A stretch of 64,000 bases of DNA. It comes from Picochlorum sp. 'celeri' (lineage: Eukaryota; Chlorophyta; Trebouxiophyceae). The stretch is taken from positions 744,001 through 808,000 of the forward strand of contig JAACMV010000018.1 of the NCBI GenBank assembly GCA_010909725.1, written 5' to 3'. This document shows positions 38,125 to 48,473 of the stretch, piece after piece; within the stretch, counting starts at the first letter, position 1; every line of letters starts with the position of its first letter. Made by a program: the position numbers and the translations under genes. The notes beneath the pieces were generated by a model. That model ran no database searches. It saw only the letters and a list, made by a program, of their open reading frames with translations, and was not told the origin of the DNA.

Positions 38125-41100
38125 CTACTCACCCAAAAACAGTTTGAATTTTTCACGAATCTTCCTCACATTTTCTTCGCGTTGAAACTCATACGTCGTC
38201 ATAATTGGCATTCTGGATGCAAGCTCAGATGCTCTCTTTGTGTTGAGTATTTCGTCTGCTGTCATGGTTCCCGTCAATGGTTCCTGCATAGCCTTCTTCA
38301 ATCTCTCCCGCACTGCAGCTGCTTCCCCTGGCCAATCTTCAATATCACTCTGTATAACAATGTGCTCGTCATGCTGCCAAAGGCGATGCATGCCAATTTC
38401 ACCATCATCGTATGCCACAGTGTGTTCTGTGCTGACTGGATCATACCAGCAAATGACGCCCTCAAAGTACTCCTCATCTCCATCCCACCACACAGCGATT
38501 CGAGCGCCAATAGCATCTTCGCCACAGATGGCTAATTGTGCTCCGGCATGACCACCAAGGGCTGATGCTGTCATTCTCTGTGTCAAACAATCATGTCTCT
38601 TTGTACCCTGCATAAGAATCAAACAAGATGTGGAGATACATGTTGGATGTACTCAGGGTGAAGAAACACACGTACCACATAGGCATTCATACATGTTCTG
38701 CAGCGACCGCATCTGCTCTTGAGGTCAACGCTGGCAGCAGCGGCAGCAGCTCTAGTCTGTCGCATCTTGTCAGTGGTGAGGCTGCTCTTCTTTTGTTTGA
38801 CTTTGTGTGATTCGAGAGCATCCTGTAGTGCATGGCCGAGGAGATCGCTGTACTTGAATTTAGTATCTTTGATAGCAGCATGGGCCTCCTTTTCGTACTT
38901 TGTTCTGTGCTTGTCCCATGGAAGCAGGTCATCTGGGTGGTGCCACTGCCATTTCCCCGTGTTGATTGGGAAATACAAAACCAGTACCCTTCTGTGGTCA
39001 GAGCCTTCAAACTCTTTGGTGTCCCACATGCCATCGAGGGATGTGATTGACGCTTTTTTCTGCTCAGGAGTCAGTTTGCTCAATGCATCTTTTGGCAGAG
39101 TTCTGCCAAGAGGCATGTGTTGAGGGTCCAGGACTTCTCCTGGCCAATATATACCAGATAAAGGCTCTGGAACCCATACAATCGCTCCAACCATTTCTGA
39201 ATCGTCAATGATGCCCTTGAGTCTCGTAATTTCAACAGACTACAGAAAGAGAGTGTTGCATGTGAACACACAAATAGGAATACAATGATTACATCGCCAT
39301 GTGCCACCACATACCTTTGACGCGATATCCATACTCGAACCAGACATTCTTCTGAGAATATCATTCGATATATCCCATCCTTTTTCTCTGAGACGATGAA
39401 TGTATCCAGCCTTTTCCTCAGCAGAAGGACTCCGGCCAACTTGCTCAATGAAGTCATCCAAGGCTTGATATGGGCATGTGATTGGATATTCAGAGGATCG
39501 CTTCACAGCAAAGGCACCGATGCCATTCTGCCACCACGCAGATTTTGGCCATGTTGATTTCTCCCATGTTTGCACCTTTTCTTTCGAAGAGCTTTGAACG
39601 AGTCCTTTCTTGATCTTTTTGACCATTCGCGCCTGAAAGGCATCCTTGTACACTTTCAAATCGCTTCCTGAATCAGAACCAGAGACTACAGGCCTCTCCC
39701 CTGTTTTCATCGGAGTAATAGCACTTGGCTCTGAGTCTGATGCGGGTCCCTTGTCTTGACTGGTATGGGACGATTTGGAAGAACTCTTCTCAGCACCTGG
39801 ACTCTCAGTGTGGGTGCTTGTTTTGCCTGCAAGCTGCTCCACATCTTGAATTTCATGCAATTTTGCTCTCTTAAACTCTCGACTCTCTTTAAAAGAAAAT
39901 ATTGCAGCCTCTTGAATCTCGTCAGCAGTAATAAAGCTCCAAACGTTTGGTCTCCTGCAAATCACACACATGCATCAGTGTCAGTCATCTTGATAGATGC
40001 AATGCAAATTTCACCATATTCTGCACACGTACTTTAAAACCCGTTGTTTTGGTTCAGGTACGCCTTCTTTGAGAAGATGATGTATAGCATGATTACCCTG
40101 AGCGAGCCTGTATTTATGCGCATATGGATGCATGAGACGCTCTCCAAGCCACCGAGCAACATGTACCGTAACAGCATTCCCCAACAATTGCCACCTCCTC
40201 GACGAATGTGTTTCCAAATCCATCTCTTTGTACGGAACTCTTTTGTGAGCAGAAATGCCTTCTGCAGTCACAGGGAAACACGGCTTTGTCCAACCTTCTG
40301 GGAAGCCTTGCAATCTCTCTGCATCCTCCACACGCAACATGCCAGTTCGCCCATCCGCCAGGAGCAACAAGATACGATCATTCGCCGTCGTAAAAGAAGG
40401 TATGATATCTTCACCGGGTCTACATCTGCATTGGATAGTATATTATGATGATATATCAAACGTGCATACGAGGCAGCAACAATGATGGACACATACATGG
40501 CACATCCCAGATCAATAGCAAACGATACATTCTCATTAGAATTCCGCTGCTTTAACGTCTCAAGATGACACTCGTAGCATTCATTGTCCTCAAACAATTG
40601 CTTGCAGGATCCTGGGCATGATTGCATGCCTTGGGAGAGAAGCACATCTCTGGCATCCCCATGCATTGATGCCACAATGAAAACACGCCTCCGCCTCATG
40701 GGCACACCAAACCCTGCATACACACCATGGATTTGTATGTATCAGCGCTCTCCTTGTCTATTATATAGTATTTCCCAGGAACGCACCTGCTGATGAAACA
40801 ACCCGATATGCCCACGATGAAAACCCAAGATCCATCAACTGCTGCACCACAAAGGCAATGGCTGGAGGCTGATCATCCGCTCGATCCAACAATGCTTCCA
40901 CCTATACACATGCATCATCATTTATTTATTTAATTATTGTACATGATGATAGCCAGATGATATACTACTACTGAAGCATCTCTCTCACATGGTATATATA
41001 CACACAAGGCCAACATACATTTTCCAAAAGGACCCAATTCACTGGTCTGTTTCTGTCCTTGGCAACTTGCAACAAACGAAACACATGCCTCACCAAGCCA

Positions 41101-41765
41101 GTACTCTGCATTATCATCATCATTATTATTATTACCGCATGGTATATATACATCAAGTTGGGGAACAGCATACCTGGCCATCCAATCCTCTTCGCAAACC
41201 AGCCCTGGACACATCAATACATGGAAACCCAGCCACCAACATCTCCGTATCCTGCGTACATTCATCTTCAAAATCTTAATACGAGAAAACAAATAAATTG
41301 AGAAAAAAATGGTCACATACATCTGGCAAAGCTTCCACAGCACACACATCATGAGACAACCGAACACCAGGAAAATGCTCCTTCAACACCTACACCACAC
41401 AACAAACATGCAACTCGTACCAACACATCCATCATGAACGAGTACAACCATACCTGCCTCGCTCCTGGATCACTCTCACAGAGAAAAATCAGTTCATGAC
41501 CAGCCTGCAAGACACACACACACACCCGTCAATCCACCACCATGCACACAGAGCATTCAAATCATGGTTACAGTTATACCCGACCAGCGCCGCGTGCACT
41601 CCACCACTGCGCAGTCTTTGTCCTACTATTTCCCCAACCATAAAAACCCATTTCAAATAACAGACTGTACGTGATTCATATGCAGCCAAACCACGCCGTG
41701 ACTCATACCTGTTCAAGCCCATAATCCAATCCTCCAGCACCAGAGAACAAACTAGCGAATTTCAT
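38125..41765 (-). CDS. Cytosine-C5 DNA methyltransferase with C-terminal PWWP, half-CXXC and Tudor-like domains
   Basis: Eleven exons on the minus strand: 41709..41765, 41454..41504, 41321..41389, 41174..41251, 41019..41105, 40787..40901, 40497..40713, 40033..40425, 39315..39954, 38676..39239, 38125..38607. All phases agree, giving 917 aa. Catalytic motifs: I FASLFSGAGGLDYGLEQ (residues 3-19), IV AGFPCIDVSRAG (Cys70), VI WVLLENV, VIII GVPMRRRRVFIVAS, IX/X RLQGFPEGW and RRWQLLGNAVTVHVARWL (about 302-319). The target-recognition part is very short and contains CPGSC...CYEC. Behind the enzyme come a PWWP domain (about 585-680; VGAIVWVPEP...GIYWPGEV), a half-CXXC module (RCGRCRTC...DCL, about 743-765) and a Tudor/agenet-like domain (ARIAVWWDGDEEYFEG). 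The final exon may instead splice at a GTGAGT just before the TAG. Confidence 0.9.
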
Positions 41766-42406
41766 CTCAAATAGTATCGACTACACCGAAGAAAAGTATA
41801 TAGATATCAGGTGATTTAGAATGTATATTCACACATGCATGGTGACGTCACCTGAGCAAGGCAATGTTGCGTCAGAGTTCTGACGGGTCTGGAGGCGCTC
41901 TTTCTTCCCTCCGAAAGCCCTTGTTGATTGGAACCATGACTGCCCAGGACTCCTTCTTCCTTGCCTCCACATACCCTCATCCGATGCATGATCCAGTGTG
42001 TCTGATGGTAGTAGTCATAGAGAGAATCAGTCGTCCTTCTTCCCGTGACAGGCACAATTAATTAGTGTGGGTTACAGCACCAGCCTGGGAGTTCCCGGCA
42101 CATGTACACTTGGACCAAAAGAGTGGTCTGAATGAACAACGGCCCATCTGGATGCCAAGGCTACAAGGTTGCCATGAAGAAGAGGTACATTAATTTTAGA
42201 ATTCAATTTAATCCTATACGTACGTATAATAGGGCATTCTGGGGGCTGTCATTGCACCATTCTCGGCTCCAGGACGTGAACGAGTTTGGTCCAATTTGCT
42301 TCGGTATACATGGTCATTCGATAGATATCCTTCCACTAGATATTTTGATCTGGGTCTAGGAGACGTCTGCTGTGAAATACCCCCAGGGATTGAGCACAGA
42401 AGGGCG
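41766..42406. other. Divergent promoter region DNA methyltransferase / otubain
   Basis: 641 bp between divergent starts. Short frames here have no family features. It contains the perfect palindrome GGTGACGTCACC (41841-41852). The frame that becomes otubain is open back to about 42296 but without an ATG. Confidence 0.4.
41841..41852. promoter_or_regulatory. Palindrome GGTGACGTCACC (CRE/bZIP-type site)
   Basis: A perfect 12-bp inverted repeat whose core TGACGTCA is the classical CRE element bound by bZIP factors. It sits 76 bp upstream of the DNA methyltransferase start codon and 555 bp from the otubain start. Function is inferred from the core motif only. Confidence 0.45.
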
Positions 42407-44114
42407 ATGCATAGCCAGACGACGCCAGGTCGACAGGGCGAAGAGCCCTTGAGTGATGAGGCTTTGGAAGCGATGCGAGGGCCACATATTCATCATGGAC
42501 CAGCGACATCGGTCCAGCAGGACGATAGCATTGCGGCTCAGGTGAATGAGCATAACAATGCAGAGCGTTACAGCACGGTGGATGACGTTCTCGAGAGTCG
42601 ACAGCGATTTTCTGCCACAAACATCAACATTCCATTCCAACAACGACATCAGCAGCAATTTTCATCGGTGTCGGTGTCTGAGGGAGTGGCTTCTGCCGGA
42701 CATCCCCCAGTGGCAAGTTTGGATCGCATGGGGGAGTTTGTACCAGGTGAGGTTGGGCTGACTGGGATGTATGAGGGTGAAGCAACTGGGATGTATGACC
42801 CAGTGGGGGCGTGGCATGGGTATGTGGATGCGGATACGAATACGCCGACAGCCACGCATGGTCCACGGCCTGGGGGGCAGCAGGAGCAGCAGGATGGGTG
42901 TGGGGCGGCGAGTCCGATGGATGTGCAGGATTTTCGGAAAAGTCGGGATGGGTCTGTTTTTGGTGCCTGTAGCGATTTGGAGGGGAATGAGAGCACTGGG
43001 CAGCAGATGGATGGGGTTGGTGCGCAGCAAGTATCATCTGAAATGGCCATGGTGACTGGGTTGAGCGATGGGGAGAACGAGCAGCCGTCGTTGGCTGGGC
43101 ATCGTCGAAACACAACGGAACCTACAGATAGTAACATTGGATGTATTGGTCTGGGGAATACTGGTGGGGAGGGGGAGATTCAGGCCAGTGCATCATTTAA
43201 AGATAGGCCATCAGATGCTGATATTATAGCATGGGAGAATCAGATACGCGAGGGGGAGGCGAATAAATCCCCTCTGATTGGAAACAAATGCTCAATTGAT
43301 ACTCTGTGGGATGAGTATGTGGCGGGGAATGAGGTTTTCAAGGCCAAGATCACCACTCTTGCATCGACATATGGGTCAATCAGGAGGTCTCGAGGGGATG
43401 GAAACTGCTTCTTTCGATCGTTTATATTCTCATATCTGGAATACTTGGTACAGACGAAGGATGAAGAAGAGAAGAATCGAATGACGTCTACACTGACGTC
43501 GTTGCGCACGTTACTCGTGAAGGCTGGATATGAAGAGTTGGTTCTTGAGGGGCCAATGGAGCTCCTGCTTGGCATGCTGTCTTCGATTCAAGATTCCTCG
43601 AATCCTCTTAGCATTGAAACACTGGAAAACAATATGAGGTCTGAAGAAATTTCGAACTATATTGTATTTTTATTGCGAATCATAACGAGTGCGGAAGTGA
43701 AAGACAAGGCAAACTTTTTTGCCCCATTCATCATGGTATGTTTGCTTGATGTGCCCTTGTTGTACTGGACACCCACGTCAATAGCCATACTTGTTTCGTG
43801 TGCAGGGGCTGACGGATATGGCGGTTGATGAATTTTGCTCCAAATGTATTGATCCCATGGGCGAAGAGAGCGAACATGTTCAGGTTGTTGCTCTCACCAA
43901 TGCATTACGAGTGCCCATCCGTGTGGTGTACTTGGACAGGTCCACCATGGCCGCGAGTGGAGCATCGAATACATGCGATTCATCAGACAGCCCTCTGAGT
44001 GCTGATACGCACGACTTTATCCCTGAAGGATGTTCTGTTTCGGCGGATGACATACGAGTGCACCTGTTGTATCGCCCAGGCCACTATGATATTTTGTACA
44101 AGAAGAATTTCTAA
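42407..44114 (+). CDS. OTUB1: Otubain-type deubiquitinase (peptidase C65) with long N-terminal extension
   Basis: Two exons (42407..43735, 43806..44114; 70-nt intron) give 545 aa. The C-terminal 260 residues are a complete otubain: RRSRGDGNCFFRSFIFSYLEYL holds the catalytic Asp and Cys, FAPFIM|GLTDMAVDEFCSKC spans the splice junction, EHVQVVALTNALRVPIRVVYLD follows, and RPGHYDILYKKNF ends the protein with the catalytic His. Otubains cleave Lys48-linked ubiquitin chains and can inhibit E2 enzymes. The first 285 residues are disordered, rich in Gln, Gly, Ser and Asp with His-Gln runs, far longer than the short N-arm of animal OTUB1. The start is ATG 42407; upstream in-frame codons lack ATG. Confidence 0.92.
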
Positions 44115-44242
44115 CTTTTTTATTTTTTGTTACACATGAAAATCGTGTGAGACAAATCACTACCTACGCAAATAATATCTTTTCATTAAAACACACGTGT
44201 TTCTGTTACGCACTGCAGCATCTCGTAGAGGAGTTGTTGCAA

Positions 44243-44932
44243 TTAATCTCCCTTTCTGCGGAATGAGCATCCTTCCATGAGTCTAGCCTTTCCTCCGGTT
44301 GGCACGCACAGCACGGCGTTGCAGCTAGGGCACACTACTACAGTTTGGGAGTGGCTGAACACAGTTGTTCTGCAACAAATACATGGATATCATGGTCAGG
44401 ACACGAAGACATGCATCATCGAGGGCGGCGTCCATGGTCGGGACAACAGACTCGGACTTTATCCGTCATAGCGCAATCATATCTATTCAACGTACATAGA
44501 AAAGCATCCCTGGCATTTGACATCCATGAAGTATGAGTTTGGGGACTCTACTAGGCGCTTCAGTTTGTGGCTGCGCTTCTCAAATTCCGCGGTAGGGTGC
44601 AACAAGTCGACATCGCAAGCGAGAACCTACAGACAGATTATAATGACCATATTAGTATAGTTTTTTATTATTCAGTCCCAGACCTTTACTATGTGGCACG
44701 GGTGCTCTATGTGAGAAGAACATGGTTCGCCGGCGAGACGGCCGACCTGGACATTCACCCAACGACCCCAAAGGACCACACGGATGAACATGACGACAAT
44801 AGAATAACATGTAATTCTTATTGACACCATGTCACAGTCCAATATGGCTCCTTCTTCGGGCACACCACGAGCAGTCTGGATGCGGCTCCACCATCACAGA
44901 ACGGGGCCTCTTTCGTATTGAAGACGTACCAT
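44243..44932 (-). CDS. RPS27: 40S ribosomal protein eS27
   Basis: Three exons (44930..44932, 44496..44626, 44243..44369) give 86 aa, the normal length. The protein reads [54 protein letters not shown], then [20 protein letters not shown] and [10 protein letters not shown], matching plant eS27 throughout, including the zinc site (CQGC...CPSC). The only ATG that fits is followed at once by GTACGT, so exon 1 contributes just the start codon, and a 303-nt intron separates it from GTT CTC GCT. Plant eS27 starts MVLQND, which supports the join of ATG to GTTCTC. Confidence 0.93.
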
Positions 44933-45103
44933 TTTGATCGAATCTTCTAAATTGGCTGACTAGATTGTGTTTATCAATTGAAAAGGGGCTACGAAAGCGG
45001 TTCTTGGAGCCAAAGTATGCACAATGCCGCCATCCCAGTCGTGGTACTGTGAATGCCGATTGATAGGTACTGTGAATTTCTTACATTGTCATCCATAGTA
45101 TCA

Positions 45104-46029
45104 TCATCCGGTTGTGTTTGATGTTGTCGGTGTCCTGTCCGTGATTTCCTCAAATGCTCCCTTTCCGAATAAGACGCCTGCACTGACGGCTTTGTCATAC
45201 TTGGTGCGCCTCCTCTCTTCAAATTCTTTGAATCCCTTGACAGCTTCAATTTCTTCCATACTCACAGGATTGCCATGTAACGCCAAGGTTTGAAGCGATT
45301 CGCAATACATGAATATCGCGGAAGGAACACTTTCTATTCTGTTGTTCTCCGCTAGAATCAATCGAAGGCGTTCGAGCTTGGCAAGATCAACTGGCAGTTT
45401 ACCAATTGAATTGTCAGAACACCTCAACTCTTCCAAAGTACGACATCCAGCAATACCACTCGTTATAGACCGCATCTTGTTGGAAGATATATCAATGTAC
45501 TTCAATTGCTTCAGGTGGGATATACCTCTCGGCAACCTACTGAGTCTGTTGTGAGCCAAACTAAGCCTTTCCAGCTTGACAAGCTTGCATAACGACTCTG
45601 GCACATCTACCAATCTATTATGGTCCAGAAGCAACACTCGTAGACTTTGCATCATTCCTATCTCATCTGGAATGCTCAGAATCTTGTTATGAGACAGACC
45701 TAACCGATTGCAGCTCACCATCTGCCCAATGTACGGGGGAATTTCCCGAATCCCATTCTTACTTCCGTCCAACAAACGAACTTTCTTTGGATTTACATCT
45801 TCTATTTCGGCAGGAAACTCCTGTAACATCCATAGACACGAAAATACGTGAGGACAGAAAGTCTCAACTCCATGACCGCACCGCAACAACCACGCACCTG
45901 TAATGAGGACGATCGGAAGGCTACAGTCCCAGTCTTTTCCCATAGATCAATTCGTTTACTAAAACTGCGCTTCCTAGTATCCACCACAAACCCGTCGGGT
46001 TGCTTCTGTCTTCCAAAACAGTTACCCAT
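45104..46029 (-). CDS. LRRC57: Leucine-rich-repeat protein, LRRC57-like, N-myristoylation signal
   Basis: Two exons (45898..46029, 45104..45820; 77-nt intron) give 282 aa. MGNCFGRQ is a strong N-myristoylation/palmitoylation start, followed by LWEKTGTVAFRSSSLQ|EFPAEIE, the same layout as LRRC57 (MGN...KTGVFQL...LTEFP). About eight LRRs of the L-x-x-L-x-L-x-x-N-x-L type follow (LRVLLLDHNRLVDVPESL, LERLSLAHNRLSRLPRGI) with a C-terminal cap (GNPVSMEEIEAVKGFKEF). It is a likely membrane-tethered scaffold; its exact role is unknown in any organism I can cite. Head to head with AP2. Confidence 0.88.
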
Positions 46030-46684
46030 TGGCGTACCCTGATTTCTCCCTTTTCACCCCACCATACGGCGTATTTGCGTATTTTTTATTACTATATCTC
46101 AAATTTCCTTATTGTATGGCAGTAGGAGCGGTTGTATCTGTCCTCAATGGCACAGCGCTGCGTGCTCTGCGTGGCATCGGTCACCGACCTCATCTGACCG
46201 GCTCATATGACACTCGCAGATAAGGCGAGGACCTTTCGTCCTAGGCTGTCCTACATGTGGCAATCACGTACATCATGAGCAAGATCGACACAAGATATCA
46301 ATCATCTGTAGCAGAGAATGTGCAACCTCTCATCTAGGCATCACATGTGCATTCATGCACTCCTGCATGGGCAACTCCACAGTCCTGTCGAACTGCTGGT
46401 GCCTCGGATCTTCCGTCACCTCGGACAGATCAATCTCCCATACAAAATCCAGTATTGCCCCAGTTTGAGAGCGCATTGATAAGTATCCACTTTTATTGAG
46501 CAATACTTGTTGACAATAGCTGTGCCATTGCATGCCTAGGACGTGCCTGCGCGATTCTGGCAAATAGCACGGCGCGTTTGTTTGTCCTAGAAACTGGACA
46601 ACTACAACAGTTTGTTCGTTAGTGACTGAGAAGAACGACTCATATTATTTCAATTCACGCCCAGGGTTTGCCAACGCGCGTGGT
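46030..46684. other. Divergent promoter region LRRC57 / AP2
   Basis: 655 bp between divergent starts. Apart from the weak minus-strand frame at 46330..46533 I see no gene, RNA or repeat. Confidence 0.4.
46330..46533 (-). CDS. Doubtful small ORF (67 codons)
   Basis: Begins MQWHSYCQQVLLNKSGY and contains the plausible-looking segment GAILDFVWEIDLSEVTEDP. It has no recognised family, no signal peptide and no membrane segment. Composition is coding-like, but the length is near chance expectation. It could be one exon of a small gene. Confidence 0.2.
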   Translation of the reverse strand: MQWHSYCQQVLLNKSGYLSMRSQTGAILDFVWEIDLSEVTEDPRHQQFDRTVELPMQECMNAHVMPR

Positions 46685-47989
46685 ATGACGGAATCTGGAA
46701 TGGTGGGAGGAGCAGTCGAGCACTTGGTCGAGAGAGCCCCTCCTGTACAGGAGGATAGCGGCACCAAGGAATCCGCTCCTGGTGATCGAAGAAACAACAT
46801 GCCTACAACTCTTGGGATGGGATCCTCCTTTTCAGATGCAATGCAGCAATATTTTGGAGGGGATGCATCCACTCAGCAGGAAATCATGTCCAAAGTGGAG
46901 TCTCTTATCCACCAACATAATGTCTCATTGGCACAGCAGGAAAAAGAAAAGACTGAAAATACCGATAACCTTCCGGGTTTATCGGTCAATAATCCACTCG
47001 AGTCGACTGTGATTGCCAAGAATGGTCCGTTGCCGCAGGGTATGGTTCCAGAGTCTGTGACGACAACCATGCCTGGGCAGAAGAAAAAGAGACAGCGTGC
47101 TCGAGCCAAACCACAGGACGGTACGAGAGAACGCCAGACTTCTACATATCGTGGAGTGACACGCCATAGCAGAAGTGGGAGATATGAGGCTCACATTTGG
47201 GTCAAGGAATTGCGTCGCCAAGTGTACCTGGGAGGATATGAGCACGAGGAACACGCAGCTGAGGCCTATGATATTGCTGCTCTGAAGAGTAAAGGTCGCA
47301 CGACGAAAATCAACTTTGATATATCAAAGTACGAAGATTTGTTGGATTGTATCGATAGAATGACCATGGATGAATTGGTGATGGCTATTCGTCGCCAATC
47401 ACAAGGATTTTCCAGGGGAACCTCTACATTCCGTGGAGTCACTCGACATCCAACTGGCCGTTGGGAAGCGCGAATTGGAATTCCAGGATCAAAACACGTG
47501 TATTTGGGTCTGTTCACTGAAGAAATAGGTGCCGCACGGGCGTACGATAAATCCCTTGTTCGGCTGAGAGGAAAAGGAGCATCAACAAACTTTAGTCTTG
47601 GGGATTATCGAGAAGAACTGTGTGATTTCCACAGGCTTCAGAGTAAAATACTTCAAGGCGATCCACGTGTGATGGAAATCACATCCAACCAGAAGCATTA
47701 TGAGGCGTGGTTGAAGCATGGGTCCATGGCACACCCAGTCCTCCTCAATGATGACGATAATGCAGCTCACACCAAAAGCCTGGTTGAAGAAGATTTGAAC
47801 ATGGTCAAACGCATGATTGACCAAAATGGAAGCACACCATCTCATGCGTGGTTCGATGGCAATGGTCTGCTTGCTGGTATTGAATCAAATGAAATGCTTA
47901 CCCGCCAGCATCACACTAGTGATCCTTCTGTTGGTCCAGCCTTGGAAGCATTGAAAAGAGCAGCACAATCAACCCATCACGCTACGTGA
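46685..47989 (+). CDS. AP2-type transcription factor with two AP2 domains
   Basis: 434 aa from ATG 46685 (upstream codons are open but begin with GTG). Two AP2 DNA-binding domains lie close together: TSTYRGVTRHSRSGRYEAHI...YLGGYEHEEHAAEAYD at about 155-222 and TSTFRGVTRHPTGRWEARIG...YLGLFTEEIGAARAYD at about 246-310. Both keep the YRG and RAYD elements and the WEAR strand. A basic KKKRQRARAKP stretch just before the first domain is a likely NLS. The two-domain architecture with a linker of about 25 residues is that of the AP2/AINTEGUMENTA group of plants and algae. Target genes unknown. Confidence 0.9.
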   Translation: MTESGMVGGAVEHLVERAPPVQEDSGTKESAPGDRRNNMPTTLGMGSSFSDAMQQYFGGDASTQQEIMSKVESLIHQHNVSLAQQEKEKTENTDNLPGLSVNNPLESTVIAKNGPLPQGMVPESVTTTMPGQKKKRQRARAKPQDGTRERQTSTYRGVTRHSRSGRYEAHIWVKELRRQVYLGGYEHEEHAAEAYDIAALKSKGRTTKINFDISKYEDLLDCIDRMTMDELVMAIRRQSQGFSRGTSTFRGVTRHPTGRWEARIGIPGSKHVYLGLFTEEIGAARAYDKSLVRLRGKGASTNFSLGDYREELCDFHRLQSKILQGDPRVMEITSNQKHYEAWLKHGSMAHPVLLNDDDNAAHTKSLVEEDLNMVKRMIDQNGSTPSHAWFDGNGLLAGIESNEMLTRQHHTSDPSVGPALEALKRAAQSTHHAT

Positions 47990-48473
47990 GACCGCGCACA
48001 AATATTGTTAATGTTTATAGACACCGGAACGTTCTGATGAAACATTGCTTTTGCTGTTATTTGTTTGTTTTTTCCCCACACAAGTCCATTTGCGTTTTTG
48101 CTGCATATTTTTATCCATCAAGTTGACACATCATACATGTCGGCCGATTCCATCATTCTGTAACAATCTGCCATGTGATTCCTAAATATCGTCACATGAT
48201 ACATCGACACGCATGATTTCATCAATGACCTCCAAGTCTTGCTCCTGACTGCCAGTGCTGTATCTGAGATCGATGATCTGGCATGGTAGCATGAGCGTTT
48301 AACCAGCCTCGCCTCCTCCTCACACCCGCATTTCTATAGAAAATAGTACATAGATTGTGTTTAGAAACGCAGTACTATCGCAGTTGTTGCCTTTCTTCTC
48401 TTTTCTCAGCGAGACCGTGAGAAGGGCCACTCTAGGACGACTTGTAGACTGCGTGGACTGATTGCTGTACACA
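47990..48473. other. Intergenic region between AP2 and STT3
   Basis: 484 bp between two plus-strand genes. It holds the weak minus-strand frame at 48182..48292 and otherwise nothing I can support. Confidence 0.4.
48182..48292 (-). CDS. Doubtful small ORF (36 codons)
   Basis: MLPCQIIDLRYSTGSQEQ followed by DLEVIDEIMRVDVSCDDI is acidic and coding-like in composition. An alternative model starts at an ATGCGG about 40 nt upstream and splices (GTGTGAG...GCCAG) into ATCATCGAT. It matches no family I know, so it is listed only so that it is not lost. Confidence 0.2.
   Translation of the reverse strand: MLPCQIIDLRYSTGSQEQDLEVIDEIMRVDVSCDDI

Noticed and set aside
42407..44114. Tandem duplication linking the two OTU-fold genes (29436 and 42407)
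   Set aside because: One is a short OTU protein, the other an otubain; they share only the fold and catalytic residues, so recent duplication is not supported.
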